A stretch of 30,878 nt of DNA from Acidimicrobium sp. UBA3029 (lineage in GTDB: Bacteria > Actinomycetota > Acidimicrobiia > Acidimicrobiales > Ilumatobacteraceae): the NCBI GenBank assembly GCA_002367695.1, contig DFDK01000118.1, positions 1 through 30,878 of the forward strand, in the 5' to 3' direction. Below are positions 7,048 to 15,479 of this stretch, piece after piece; position 1 is the first letter of the stretch; each line of letters opens with the position of its first letter. The notes below the pieces were generated by a model. That model was not told where the DNA came from, did not search any database, and saw nothing but the letters and a program-made list of their open reading frames with translations. The position numbers and the translations under genes were made by a program.

Positions 7048-9314
7048 GCACTATAAAACAAGACATACGTGCTCGAGATACTCTCGGGGCAAGCGCTCTT
7101 CGCCCAGACGGAGTTGCAAAAGTTACAGGCTCGTTTTCATTTTCATCAGATATGTGGGCAGAGAACATGTTGTGGGGCGCGACGCTGCGTTCCCCCCATC
7201 CATACGCTCGCATCATTTCAGTCGACACTACGCAGGCACTACTCATCAGTGGCGTCTCGGCAGTACTGACCGCTCAAGATGTTCCTGGCAAATCAACGTA
7301 TGGTCTCATTTCTGCAGACCAACCAGTTTTTGCTTCTGACTATGTCCGTTATATGGGTGAGCCCGTTGCGGTTGTCGCGGCCGATCATCCTGAGACATGC
7401 CGACGAGCTCTAGCAGCCATCGTTGTCAACTATGAGGTTCTCACACCTGTAGTAGATCCAGAATTAGCAATGCTTGCTACAACTGAACAAATTCACCCAG
7501 ACGGAAACTTGATCCGCCGGCAGCACATTTCGCACGGCGACCCCAAGGCAACAGGAGAAATCACTGTTGAGGGCAATTACACAATCGGAATGCAAGATCA
7601 GGCATTTCTCGGTCTCGAAGCAGCAATGGCGTTTCCAGATTCCGGCGGCAACGGAGTGGAACTACATATTGCTACTCAATGGTTGCATGAAGATCGAGGC
7701 CAAATCGCTGCATGTTTGTCGCTCCCGGAGGAGAATGTTCGGCTCGTACTCGGCGGTGTAGGTGGTGCATTCGGAGCACGTGAAGACATCAGTTTGCAAG
7801 TGCACTGCTGCTTACTGGCATTGCGCACTGGAAGGCCTATAAAAATGCAGTACAGCCGTGAGGAGAGTTTCTTTGGACATGTACACCGCCATCCTGCCAA
7901 GATCTGGATGAGGCATCATGCAAACAGAGACGGAAAGATCGTCAAGATTGAATCCCGCATGGTTTTTGACGGTGGCGCCTACACAAGCACATCCCCGGCA
8001 GTGTTGATCAACGGAATCACACATACTCAAGGGCCATACCAATGCGATAACGCCATTGTCGACGGCTTTGCCGTACGCACCAACAATCCACCGTGTGGAG
8101 CGATGCGTGGTTTTGGTGTGGTGCAAGCTTGTTTTGCTCACGAAAGTCAGATGGATCTACTGGCGGAAGCGTGCGGACTCTCAGCAGTCGATATTCGTTT
8201 AAAAAATGCGATGCGCACAGGCGACAAATTGATTACTGGTCAAACAGTCGAAAGTGTCGCGCCAGTCGAGCGGTGTATTCGCGAAACCAACGCCATACCG
8301 ATGCCTGAACCCTTGGCACCCAACGCAAATGTGCTGGAGTTTCCAGGTGGCAGTGGCCGCACAGCCGATAGACACAACATCATTCGCGGCATTGGCTGGG
8401 GTGTTTCAATCAAGAACTTGATGTACTCAGAGGGATTCGATGACTACGCAACGGCACGGTGCACTCTATCCAATGGTGTCGCTTCGCTTAAATTTGCGAC
8501 ATCTGAAGTGGGTCAAGGATTCGTAACACTTGCTCCACAAATCGCACGAAGCGTACTTGGTATTGACGATGTAGTACTCGAGGCATCTGATACACAGATT
8601 GGCTCGGCAGGATCAACTTCGGCATCTCGGCAAACGTGGATGAGTGGCGGTGCTGTGGATGGTGCATGTCGACTTGTTCGTGAACGGCTTTTTGAGCATG
8701 TCGGCAAGCAACACAATATTGATCCGATTCGGTTGATGGTTGAAAACACTGACATCATTGACACAGTCGGAACCTTCCGCATCAGTGTTGCTGAAGCAAC
8801 TCAAGGCATCACGCTCTCAGAGACATTCGAGCACCACCACCGCAAAACCGAAGACCTTGACGAAAACGGTCAAGGTAACTGCCACGTAGCTTTCGCTTTC
8901 GTAGCGCACCGCGCAGTTGTCGACGTCGACATTGAGCTCGGACTAGTTAAGGTCGTGCAGATTGCAACAGCGCAAGATGTCGGCCGTGTGCTCAACCCAT
9001 TGTCGGCTATTGGTCAGCTCGAGGGTGGCATTGCTCAGGGCCTTGGTCTCGCGGTAATGGAAGAAATCATCATGGACAATGGTCGAGTGAAGAATCCAAG
9101 CTTTACCGACTACCTGTTACCTACCGCCCTAGATGCTCCACGTGTAGTTGCGATCATGATCGAGGAACCCGAACCTCAAGCGCCACTTGGCGCTAAAGGT
9201 ATCGGCGAGCCACCATGTATTTCAGTTACACCTGCAATTGTTGCTGCTATCCGAGCAGCAACCGGAAAGAAACTTTCAAGAGTGCCAGTCCGACCACAAG
9301 ATATTTGTTTGTAA
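7044..9314 (+). CDS. pucD: Xanthine dehydrogenase molybdopterin-binding subunit (PucD-like)
   Basis: Catalytic subunit of 756 aa, expected to hydroxylate hypoxanthine/xanthine or a related purine. Mo-bis-domain blocks seen are GGVGGAFGAREDIS near residue 233, PCGAMRGFGVVQACF, EVGQGFVTLAPQIARSVLG and GAKGIGEPPC, with Glu722 the expected catalytic base. ATQWLHEDRGQIAACLSLP and REESFFGHVHRHPAK match actinobacterial xanthine dehydrogenase subunit D better than CO dehydrogenase or aldehyde oxidase. The operon order FAD, Fe-S, Mo supports one heterotrimeric enzyme. The start overlaps the Fe-S subunit stop (ATGA). The stop codon lies one base from the stop of the convergent helicase, with no terminator between them. 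Confidence 0.92.
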   Translation: MSTIKQDIRARDTLGASALRPDGVAKVTGSFSFSSDMWAENMLWGATLRSPHPYARIISVDTTQALLISGVSAVLTAQDVPGKSTYGLISADQPVFASDYVRYMGEPVAVVAADHPETCRRALAAIVVNYEVLTPVVDPELAMLATTEQIHPDGNLIRRQHISHGDPKATGEITVEGNYTIGMQDQAFLGLEAAMAFPDSGGNGVELHIATQWLHEDRGQIAACLSLPEENVRLVLGGVGGAFGAREDISLQVHCCLLALRTGRPIKMQYSREESFFGHVHRHPAKIWMRHHANRDGKIVKIESRMVFDGGAYTSTSPAVLINGITHTQGPYQCDNAIVDGFAVRTNNPPCGAMRGFGVVQACFAHESQMDLLAEACGLSAVDIRLKNAMRTGDKLITGQTVESVAPVERCIRETNAIPMPEPLAPNANVLEFPGGSGRTADRHNIIRGIGWGVSIKNLMYSEGFDDYATARCTLSNGVASLKFATSEVGQGFVTLAPQIARSVLGIDDVVLEASDTQIGSAGSTSASRQTWMSGGAVDGACRLVRERLFEHVGKQHNIDPIRLMVENTDIIDTVGTFRISVAEATQGITLSETFEHHHRKTEDLDENGQGNCHVAFAFVAHRAVVDVDIELGLVKVVQIATAQDVGRVLNPLSAIGQLEGGIAQGLGLAVMEEIIMDNGRVKNPSFTDYLLPTALDAPRVVAIMIEEPEPQAPLGAKGIGEPPCISVTPAIVAAIRAATGKKLSRVPVRPQDICL

Positions 9315-9315
9315 C

Positions 9316-10515
9316 CTACTCTGGCTGAGGTCCTGCGCCTATGAGCGCAAGTGTATGAACCGTGCCGATTGAACCCGGTCGTGGCGACTGGGCTGGCATT
9401 GAGGTATCAACAAACTGTGGGTCAACAAATACAACATCGAATGGCATGTTTTTTGTCAGCTGAGTAGTTGATCTGCGAATCGACTTGTCGACAAACGAGA
9501 TGACTACACCCTTCTCGCCTGCGCGACCTGTGCGGCCCGAGCGGTGAATGTAGTCCTTCGGATCTTCAGGTAAGTCAAAGTGAACTACCACTGGAACGGC
9601 GTCGATGTGGATACCACGAGCTGCAACGTCGGTCGCGACCATCACTGTTGCTTTGCCACGACGAAACTGCTCCAGCGCTCGTTCGCGCTGAGCTTGGCTG
9701 CGATTGCCGTGAATAACACACGTCTCGACTCCAAGTGATTCGAGGTTGCCGGCCAAGCGGTCAGAACCGTGCTTCGTACGACAGAATACAATTGCGCGTT
9801 CGTAATGATTAGCAATTTCAGAAACCATACGAGTGCGCTCATCACGATTGACATTCCAAAACAGATGCTCAATCTCACCACCATTTTCAGCGGCAGCGAC
9901 TTGATGCTTCTTTGGATCGCGCTGAAATTCACGAATCAAGTTATCAACATCACCATCCAACGTTGCCGAGAACAACAATGTCTGACGTCCGCCAGGAATC
10001 GTCCGCATAATGCGTTTGACGGCTGGCATGAAACCCATGTCGGCCATACGGTCTGCTTCGTCAATCACAACGATGGCTACTGCCCCCAAGTCAAGATCTC
10101 GACGCTTCATCAAGTCCTCTAGTCGGCCAGGAGTTGCAACGACAATACTTGCTGCTCGAGCAGCCTTCACTTGTGGCCCATAACCAGCGCCACCGTAAAC
10201 AGCGGCAACGGTGATACCTCCACCGGCACACAACATCGCAACTTCTTTTGCTACCTGTGCTGCTAGTTCGCGTGTTGGAACAAGCACCAGACCATGTGGA
10301 CGACCAGGCTTAGATTTGACAACCTTGACAGCTAGTGCGATACCAAATGCAAGAGTCTTACCCGAGCCTGTTGGTGCCTTTCCGCAGATATCAAGGCCCA
10401 TTAATGATTCTGGGATTGTTGCGGCTTGCACAGGAAACGGTTCTGCGATACCCCGCTTCAATAGTCCAGCAACGATTCTCTCGGGTACGCCGAGCGCGGT
10501 CCAACTCTTAGTCAT
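9316..10515 (-). CDS. DEAD-box ATP-dependent RNA helicase (RhlE-like)
   Basis: RNA helicase of 399 aa with the full motif set: Q motif (FPVQAATIPESL), motif I APTGSGKT at residues 47-54, PTRELA, TPGRLEDL, motif II DEAD at 152-155, motif III FSAT, and in the C-terminal RecA domain ATDVAARGIHI and HRSGRTGRAG. Only a short tail follows the core, as in small RhlE/RhlB-type proteins, so RNA or ribosome remodelling is likely but the target is unknown. The ATG is well supported by GAGGAG ending about six bases upstream. It lies 47 bases downstream of the gulonolactone dehydrogenase-like gene on the same strand, and that spacer shows no clear terminator. Confidence 0.95.
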   Translation of the reverse strand: MTKSWTALGVPERIVAGLLKRGIAEPFPVQAATIPESLMGLDICGKAPTGSGKTLAFGIALAVKVVKSKPGRPHGLVLVPTRELAAQVAKEVAMLCAGGGITVAAVYGGAGYGPQVKAARAASIVVATPGRLEDLMKRRDLDLGAVAIVVIDEADRMADMGFMPAVKRIMRTIPGGRQTLLFSATLDGDVDNLIREFQRDPKKHQVAAAENGGEIEHLFWNVNRDERTRMVSEIANHYERAIVFCRTKHGSDRLAGNLESLGVETCVIHGNRSQAQRERALEQFRRGKATVMVATDVAARGIHIDAVPVVVHFDLPEDPKDYIHRSGRTGRAGEKGVVISFVDKSIRRSTTQLTKNMPFDVVFVDPQFVDTSMPAQSPRPGSIGTVHTLALIGAGPQPE

Positions 10516-10562
10516 GAAATTCTCCTCAATTACCTAGGGGGTTTATGTACAGTTGGGGCTAA

Positions 10563-11852
10563 CTAGCGACCCAACACACGACGCAAATAGTCGTTTGTGA
10601 ACACACCCTCGGGATCGAGACGGTTCCGAACTTCGATATAACGCTTCCATTCAGGATACAGGGGCTCGAGCGACTCCGCTGTCTTGAAGTGAATCTTTCC
10701 CCAGTGGGGTCGACCACCGTAATCACTCATGATCGCTTCGACTTCACGGAAATAAGGCTCGTATTTCATTCCCTTAAATACGTGTACCGCAATGTACGCA
10801 CTGTCCCTACCACTACCGGTTGACAATGGGATGTCATCGCCCGCAGTGAATCGCACTTCAACTGGAAAATTCAGTAAAAAGCCGCAGTCATCTACCATCC
10901 GTCGCACACGATTGAGAGCCTCAACAACCGCATCCCGTCGGATGGAATATTCCATCTCATAAAAACGCACTATGCGCTTACTCGCAAAAATCCGGTGACT
11001 TGCGTTGACATATTCGGTTTTTCCCGAACTCGGCAATGCCTTAGACAGACGCGGTATCAGGAATGGCATGGTTCGACCCACATAGCAAAGTGCACCAAAC
11101 GCAATATTTTCCAGCAGCATCTTGTTAATCCATGTCTTAACACGAGCAGGTGGATCCGCGGGTTTGTCTGTCACATTATTTCGCTTTGTTAAGGCCCAAC
11201 CCGTATGAGGTATCCAGTAAAACTCAAAAAAATCGTTGCTCTCTACATGGGCATCTAAATTGGCAAGCAAAGCATCCACACGCATTGGTTCCTCAATCGC
11301 ATGCAAACGAAAAGCCGGAACTATTCGTAGCGTAATTGTGCTCAAAATCCCTAAAGCACCAAGACCCACGCGGCCGCAATGAAACACATCCGCATTTTCT
11401 GTGGCCGAACATTGCAAAACTTCTCCGCTTGCAACAACCAGCCGAAATGCAGTGACCTGCGCAGCGAGTCCAGTTCTTAAGGCACCAGTTCCATGCGTTG
11501 ATGTAGAAAGTGCGCCCGAGATCGTTTGATACGTCACATCTCCAAGATTTGGCATAGCAAAACCCGCGTCATCCAAAAACTCATTCAGTTCGCTAATCAC
11601 TATCCCCGACTCGACTGTCACTTCCATGCGTTCCACGTTGAGGCCGACCACTTTGTTGTAGCGAGTCATCTCTACAAGATGGTCTGGCGCTACAGCAATT
11701 GCTGTAAAACTATGCCCTGATCCGACAACTTTCACCCTCTGCTTCAGCGCTGTTGCATAACCAATCACAGCAATAATGTCTGATTCACACTGAGGGCGAT
11801 GCACTTTCAGCGGGTTTGCGATTTCATTGCCTGCCCAGTTTTTCCACGTCAC
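10563..11852 (-). CDS. L-gulono/D-arabinono-1,4-lactone dehydrogenase-like FAD enzyme
   Basis: FAD-linked oxidoreductase of 429 aa, close in length and sequence (from memory) to mycobacterial L-gulono-1,4-lactone dehydrogenase (428 aa). The PP-loop motif GSGHSF contains His47, the position that binds FAD covalently in many aldonolactone oxidases. THGTG and GRVGLGALGILSTITLR complete the FAD domain. The C-terminal ALO domain ends with HWGK (residues 383-386), a substrate-binding signature, followed by RLDPEGVFTNDYLRRVLG. It probably oxidises a sugar lactone or polyol; whether the electron acceptor is oxygen or a cytochrome cannot be told. The start overlaps the MFS stop by four bases, so the pair is co-translated. 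Confidence 0.92.
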   Translation of the reverse strand: MTWKNWAGNEIANPLKVHRPQCESDIIAVIGYATALKQRVKVVGSGHSFTAIAVAPDHLVEMTRYNKVVGLNVERMEVTVESGIVISELNEFLDDAGFAMPNLGDVTYQTISGALSTSTHGTGALRTGLAAQVTAFRLVVASGEVLQCSATENADVFHCGRVGLGALGILSTITLRIVPAFRLHAIEEPMRVDALLANLDAHVESNDFFEFYWIPHTGWALTKRNNVTDKPADPPARVKTWINKMLLENIAFGALCYVGRTMPFLIPRLSKALPSSGKTEYVNASHRIFASKRIVRFYEMEYSIRRDAVVEALNRVRRMVDDCGFLLNFPVEVRFTAGDDIPLSTGSGRDSAYIAVHVFKGMKYEPYFREVEAIMSDYGGRPHWGKIHFKTAESLEPLYPEWKRYIEVRNRLDPEGVFTNDYLRRVLGR

Positions 11853-13111
11853 AGAACACCCACCGTCTCTCTTTCGGCTACGGACTTCCTCAACATAACG
11901 GTCACGAGCAATACTCCCGCTAACAGCATGCCAAAATTAGACAAGACGTGATATCCGACAGCTTTTCGAATAAAACCACTCGAAAAACCAGCAAGACCGC
12001 CGCAGAAACTCATTGTTAAATCTGCTGCCCCTTGCACACGTACGCGAATTTGTTGATCAATAGAGTCCACAAGAAGACTTGAACCTCCAATCAAACCGAA
12101 ACTCCAACCAACACCGAGCATCCATAAAGCGGGATACAAGAGCAGCGGAGAACCACCAGCAAGCGATGAAAGCAATGTCGCACACATCAACACCACAGCC
12201 CCAAACTGGATCGTTGACAACCGACCTCGCCGATCAGCAAACCTTCCAACAAGTGGACTGAACGCGTACATGCCCGCGACATGTAGTGAAATTATGTATG
12301 CACTTACAGTCTCGTGACCATGAAGTTTGAGATGTACTGGGGTCATCGTCATCACCGCAACCATTGCCATCTGAGATATCACCATTGACAGCACAGCGAT
12401 CTTTGCGTTACTTGATCCTCTTATCGCCCTGATTGCGTCAGAAAAAAGTCTTGAAGGCGCACCCACTTCAGATTGTCTATTCAGTCTTCCTGCTACTTCG
12501 AGTGGATCAGGTTTTAAGCGTAAGGTTGTGTTAATTAACGAAGTCAAAAAAAAGACACCAGAAAACACCCACGGTCCGGTGTACTGGCCCCACCCGAACC
12601 AGTCCATACCTGCTTGTTCGGCAGGTTTAATCAGCAAAGGACCGAACACGGCTCCAAAGGTAGAGGCAAACAAAATCCGACTCATCGCGCGACCTCGTTC
12701 GTCAATTGTTGCCAGATCGGTGGCGGCATAACGCGACAACAAATTCGACGCTTGCCCGTTTCCAAAGATGAACAACCCAATCATAAATATCCAAAGGGTC
12801 TTTGTTTCAGCACCGTAACCAGCGACAAAACCTCCTAGAATCGCTAACAAATAACCGGTTTGTAATCCATTTCGACGTCCCCGAATATTCATCAGGCGTG
12901 CAAGTATTTGCGACATAAACGCAGTACCCATTGTCACTGTCGCCGAAGCAATACCACCCCACGCCGTGGCTTGACCAAGGATGTCCTGAATGACAAAAGC
13001 GCCAACCGTAACCGCAGCCGCAAGCGCTGCAGAACCAGTCATCTGACTCAAAACCAAGACACGTAGAGTGCGCTTTTGAATTACAGCGATTTCGTTGGGT
13101 GTATAAACCAT
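11849..13111 (-). CDS. Major facilitator superfamily transporter
   Basis: Integral membrane protein of 420 aa with about 12 hydrophobic segments and a longer charged central loop near residues 205-235. The loop after TM8 contains GRFADRRGRLS, the MFS motif A-like sequence, and a similar NIRGRRNGLQTG lies between TM2 and TM3. Uptake or efflux direction and substrate cannot be predicted. It forms a two-gene unit with the lactone dehydrogenase-like gene (ATGA overlap), so it may move that enzyme's substrate or product. No Shine-Dalgarno is seen before ATG 13111. GATAAT lies 9-14 bases upstream, so the transcript may be leaderless; this is tentative. Confidence 0.9.
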   Translation of the reverse strand: MVYTPNEIAVIQKRTLRVLVLSQMTGSAALAAAVTVGAFVIQDILGQATAWGGIASATVTMGTAFMSQILARLMNIRGRRNGLQTGYLLAILGGFVAGYGAETKTLWIFMIGLFIFGNGQASNLLSRYAATDLATIDERGRAMSRILFASTFGAVFGPLLIKPAEQAGMDWFGWGQYTGPWVFSGVFFLTSLINTTLRLKPDPLEVAGRLNRQSEVGAPSRLFSDAIRAIRGSSNAKIAVLSMVISQMAMVAVMTMTPVHLKLHGHETVSAYIISLHVAGMYAFSPLVGRFADRRGRLSTIQFGAVVLMCATLLSSLAGGSPLLLYPALWMLGVGWSFGLIGGSSLLVDSIDQQIRVRVQGAADLTMSFCGGLAGFSSGFIRKAVGYHVLSNFGMLLAGVLLVTVMLRKSVAERETVGVL

Positions 13112-13165
13112 AACTATCTAATTATCGTAAGCGATTCTGCACCATAGACCGCGGCCAAACTCTTG

Positions 13166-13248
13166 TGTCGAAGAGGGGACTTGAACCCCTACGCCCTTTC
13201 GAGCGCCAGCCCCTCAAGCTGGTGCGTCTGCCATTTCGCCACTCCGAC
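13166..13248 (-). tRNA. tRNA-Leu (anticodon GAG)
   Basis: Class II tRNA of 83 nt without an encoded CCA. The 7-bp acceptor stem pairs GTCGGAG with CTTCGAC (one G-U pair), followed by discriminator A, as required for leucine. The anticodon stem is CCAGC/GCTGG with loop TTGAGGG, giving anticodon GAG (codons CUC and CUU). A long variable arm follows, then a T arm with AGGGG, TTCAAGT loop and CCCCT. It lies 23 bases downstream of secG and may be co-transcribed with it or use its own promoter. Confidence 0.97.
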
Positions 13249-13260
13249 GTGGTATTTCCT

Positions 13261-13287
13261 ATTTTAAACTCTTATGCGAGAAGCAAA
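13261..13287 (-). promoter_or_regulatory. Possible promoter for tRNA-Leu
   Basis: On the minus strand TAAAAT (13266-13261) resembles a -10 box 12 bases before the mature tRNA 5' end. TTTGCT (13287-13282), inside the end of secG, could act as a weak -35 at 15-base spacing. The spacing is short and the -35 is poor, so this is a weak call. Confidence 0.25.
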
Positions 13288-13508
13288 CCTAATCCCACAA
13301 CCGTAAAAATCCACACAAGTGCGAACACCGTAGTGATGCGGTTGAGGTTTCGCTCTGCTCCGGCACTGCCCAATGCAGCAGAACCACCACCACCGAACAT
13401 GTCGCTGAGGCCTCCGCCGCGACCGCTGTGGAGCAACACTCCTACGATCATGGCAAACATAGAAATCACATTGACAACCATGGTTATGACTTTGATGAAC
13501 TCTCTCAC
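13272..13508 (-). CDS. secG: Preprotein translocase subunit SecG
   Basis: Small membrane protein of 78 aa, accessory subunit of the SecYEG channel. It has two hydrophobic helices (about residues 7-26 and 57-77) separated by the glycine-rich loop GRGGGLSDMFGGGG, the family hallmark. The GTG start is supported by AGGA eight bases upstream. It follows an ABC transporter ATPase gene by 19 bases and precedes tRNA-Leu. In many actinobacteria secG lies directly after tpiA; here five transporter genes lie between them. Confidence 0.95.
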   Translation of the reverse strand: MREFIKVITMVVNVISMFAMIVGVLLHSGRGGGLSDMFGGGGSAALGSAGAERNLNRITTVFALVWIFTVVGLGLLLA

Positions 13509-13527
13509 GACTTAAATCCTACCGTTA

Positions 13528-14499
13528 CTACTCTGGAAAATGGCATGCCGAAAGTTGCCCTGTTGGGCGCACAACCAATTGCGGCTCGGTGGATGCGCAC
13601 AAGTCAGTTGCCTTCCAACACCGCGTTCTGAAACGACACCCAGTTGGAGGATTTACCGGCGATGGAACATCGCCTTGCAACATAATTCTCGATCGTGAAC
13701 GTTCGGTAGTTGGATTTGGTACCGGCACAGCAGACAGCAAGGCCTTTGTATATGGATGCGTTGGGTGTTCATAGATTGATTTCTTATCGCCGATCTCTAC
13801 GATTTTGCCGAGATACATAACCGCGACACGGTCGGCAATATGACGCACAACTGACAAATCATGAGCAATAAATACGTATGACATGCCGAGCCGCTTTTGC
13901 AAATCACCGAATAAATTAACAACACCAGCTTGAATACTGACGTCGAGAGCAGAAACTGGTTCATCGAGCACGATCAGTGCTGGATCAAGGGCAAGAGCCC
14001 TCGCGATGCCTACTCGTTGGCGCTGCCCACCAGAAAATTCGTGAGGAAATCGTTTCGCATGATCTGCTGCAAGACCGACTAATTCGAGCAAGCTTGCAAC
14101 CTTCTCTGCGTGGTTACCGTCTTCTCCTTGCACCACAAGTGGCTCTGCGATTGAAGAGCCAACAGTCATCTTTGGGTCAAGTGAAGCAAACGGATCCTGG
14201 AATACAATCTGCATCTTTCGACGAATCTTTCGCATCTCTTCAAAACTCAATCCGCCAAGATTCTTGCCTTCGAAGAAGATGTTTCCCGATGTGACATCGA
14301 GCAACTGCAAAACACAACGACCAACAGTTGTTTTACCAGAACCCGACTCACCAACTATGCCCAATGTTTGTCCTCGATCGACCGAGAACGACACATCAGA
14401 TACCGCCTGCACAATTCTTTTGGTTTTACGAATACCGTTACTCGCCCGCAATTCAAAATTTTTGACAAGATTGTCAACCCTGAGCAGTGGCTGGTTCAT
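13528..14499 (-). CDS. Peptide/nickel-type ABC transporter ATPase (OppF/DppF-like)
   Basis: Second ATPase of the importer, 323 aa from ATG 14499, which overlaps the OppD-like stop (ATGA). An in-frame upstream extension to 14541 lacks family similarity. It has Walker A GESGSGKT, the Q-loop in QDPFASLDPKMTVG, signature FSGGQRQR, Walker B ALIVLDEPVSALDVS and the H-loop in IAHDLSVVRH. The C-terminal oligopeptide-transporter domain carries GCRFRTRC and later cysteines. It would form a heterodimer with the product of the preceding gene and energise the two permeases. Confidence 0.94.
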   Translation of the reverse strand: MNQPLLRVDNLVKNFELRASNGIRKTKRIVQAVSDVSFSVDRGQTLGIVGESGSGKTTVGRCVLQLLDVTSGNIFFEGKNLGGLSFEEMRKIRRKMQIVFQDPFASLDPKMTVGSSIAEPLVVQGEDGNHAEKVASLLELVGLAADHAKRFPHEFSGGQRQRVGIARALALDPALIVLDEPVSALDVSIQAGVVNLFGDLQKRLGMSYVFIAHDLSVVRHIADRVAVMYLGKIVEIGDKKSIYEHPTHPYTKALLSAVPVPNPTTERSRSRIMLQGDVPSPVNPPTGCRFRTRCWKATDLCASTEPQLVVRPTGQLSACHFPE

Positions 14500-15479
14500 G
14501 AGCTCGCTCCGTTGACGATTATTTGCTCGGCACGCAAACAAGCAGTCTCTAGGTCGCCAAAAACACGCAATTCAGGAAGCGACTTCATGCAATCATCGTT
14601 GGCGTACGAACACCTTGGCGCAAATCCGCATCCAGGTGGCGGCATCAACATATTTGGCGGGAAACCAGTAATAGGAGTGAGACGTTCAGCTCCCTCATGC
14701 GGCAGTGACGCCAGCAAACCACGAGTGTAGGGATGACTTGGGTGATCAAACAACGAATTAACACCACCCTTTTCAACATTGCGTCCTGCGTACATCACGT
14801 TGACACGGTCAGCCACGCGAGCGATGACGCCTAGGTCGTGCGTGATCAAAACGACAGCGGTGCCAAACGATTTCTGCACACGCTCAATAACTTCCAAAAT
14901 CTGCGCTTGAACTGTTACGTCTAGCGCTGTTGTTGGCTCGTCGGCAATCAAAACTTTTGGGTTGTTGGCAATGGCAATTGCGATCACCACTCGTTGACGC
15001 ATTCCACCTGAAAACTCGTGAGGGTATTGATGTGCGCGTTCTGCTGCTTGAGGGATCCCGACTATATCTAGCAACTCAACAGCACGCTTAGCGGCGTCCT
15101 TATCGCTCAATTGACTCTGGTGCGCTTGAAGCATCTCGACGATTTGGTCGCCAACTCGGTGTACGGGATTAAGCGCCGACAAAGGATCTTGAAAAATCAT
15201 TGACATCAAACCACCACGCATATTTCGCAGAACTTTGCCTGGCGCATTGACCATCTCTTGACCGTTGAGCATCACCGAACCTGTGACCTTGGCACTACGT
15301 GGCAGCAATCCCATTGCAGCGAGGAAGGTCACAGATTTACCTGATCCGCTTTCGCCCACAACGCCCACCATTTCACCAGCGCGTACATCTAAATCAACAC
15401 CACGAACTGCTTCAAGAGGACCGAGTGGCGTATCAAACGTGACTCGTAGGTCACGTATAGAGAGAATTAATTCGCTCAT
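14496..15479 (-). CDS. Peptide/nickel-type ABC transporter ATPase (OppD/DppD-like)
   Basis: First ATPase of the importer, 327 aa. Motifs: Walker A GESGSGKS, Q-loop region FQDPLSALNPVH, signature FSGGMRQR, Walker B VLIADEPTTALDV, H-loop LITHDLGVIAR. The C-terminal oligo_HPY-type extension has PPGCGFAPRCSY and DDC cysteines. ATG 15479 shares its first base with the permease stop (TGATG). GTG 15482, one codon earlier, is also possible. Confidence 0.94.
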   Translation of the reverse strand: MSELILSIRDLRVTFDTPLGPLEAVRGVDLDVRAGEMVGVVGESGSGKSVTFLAAMGLLPRSAKVTGSVMLNGQEMVNAPGKVLRNMRGGLMSMIFQDPLSALNPVHRVGDQIVEMLQAHQSQLSDKDAAKRAVELLDIVGIPQAAERAHQYPHEFSGGMRQRVVIAIAIANNPKVLIADEPTTALDVTVQAQILEVIERVQKSFGTAVVLITHDLGVIARVADRVNVMYAGRNVEKGGVNSLFDHPSHPYTRGLLASLPHEGAERLTPITGFPPNMLMPPPGCGFAPRCSYANDDCMKSLPELRVFGDLETACLRAEQIIVNGASS

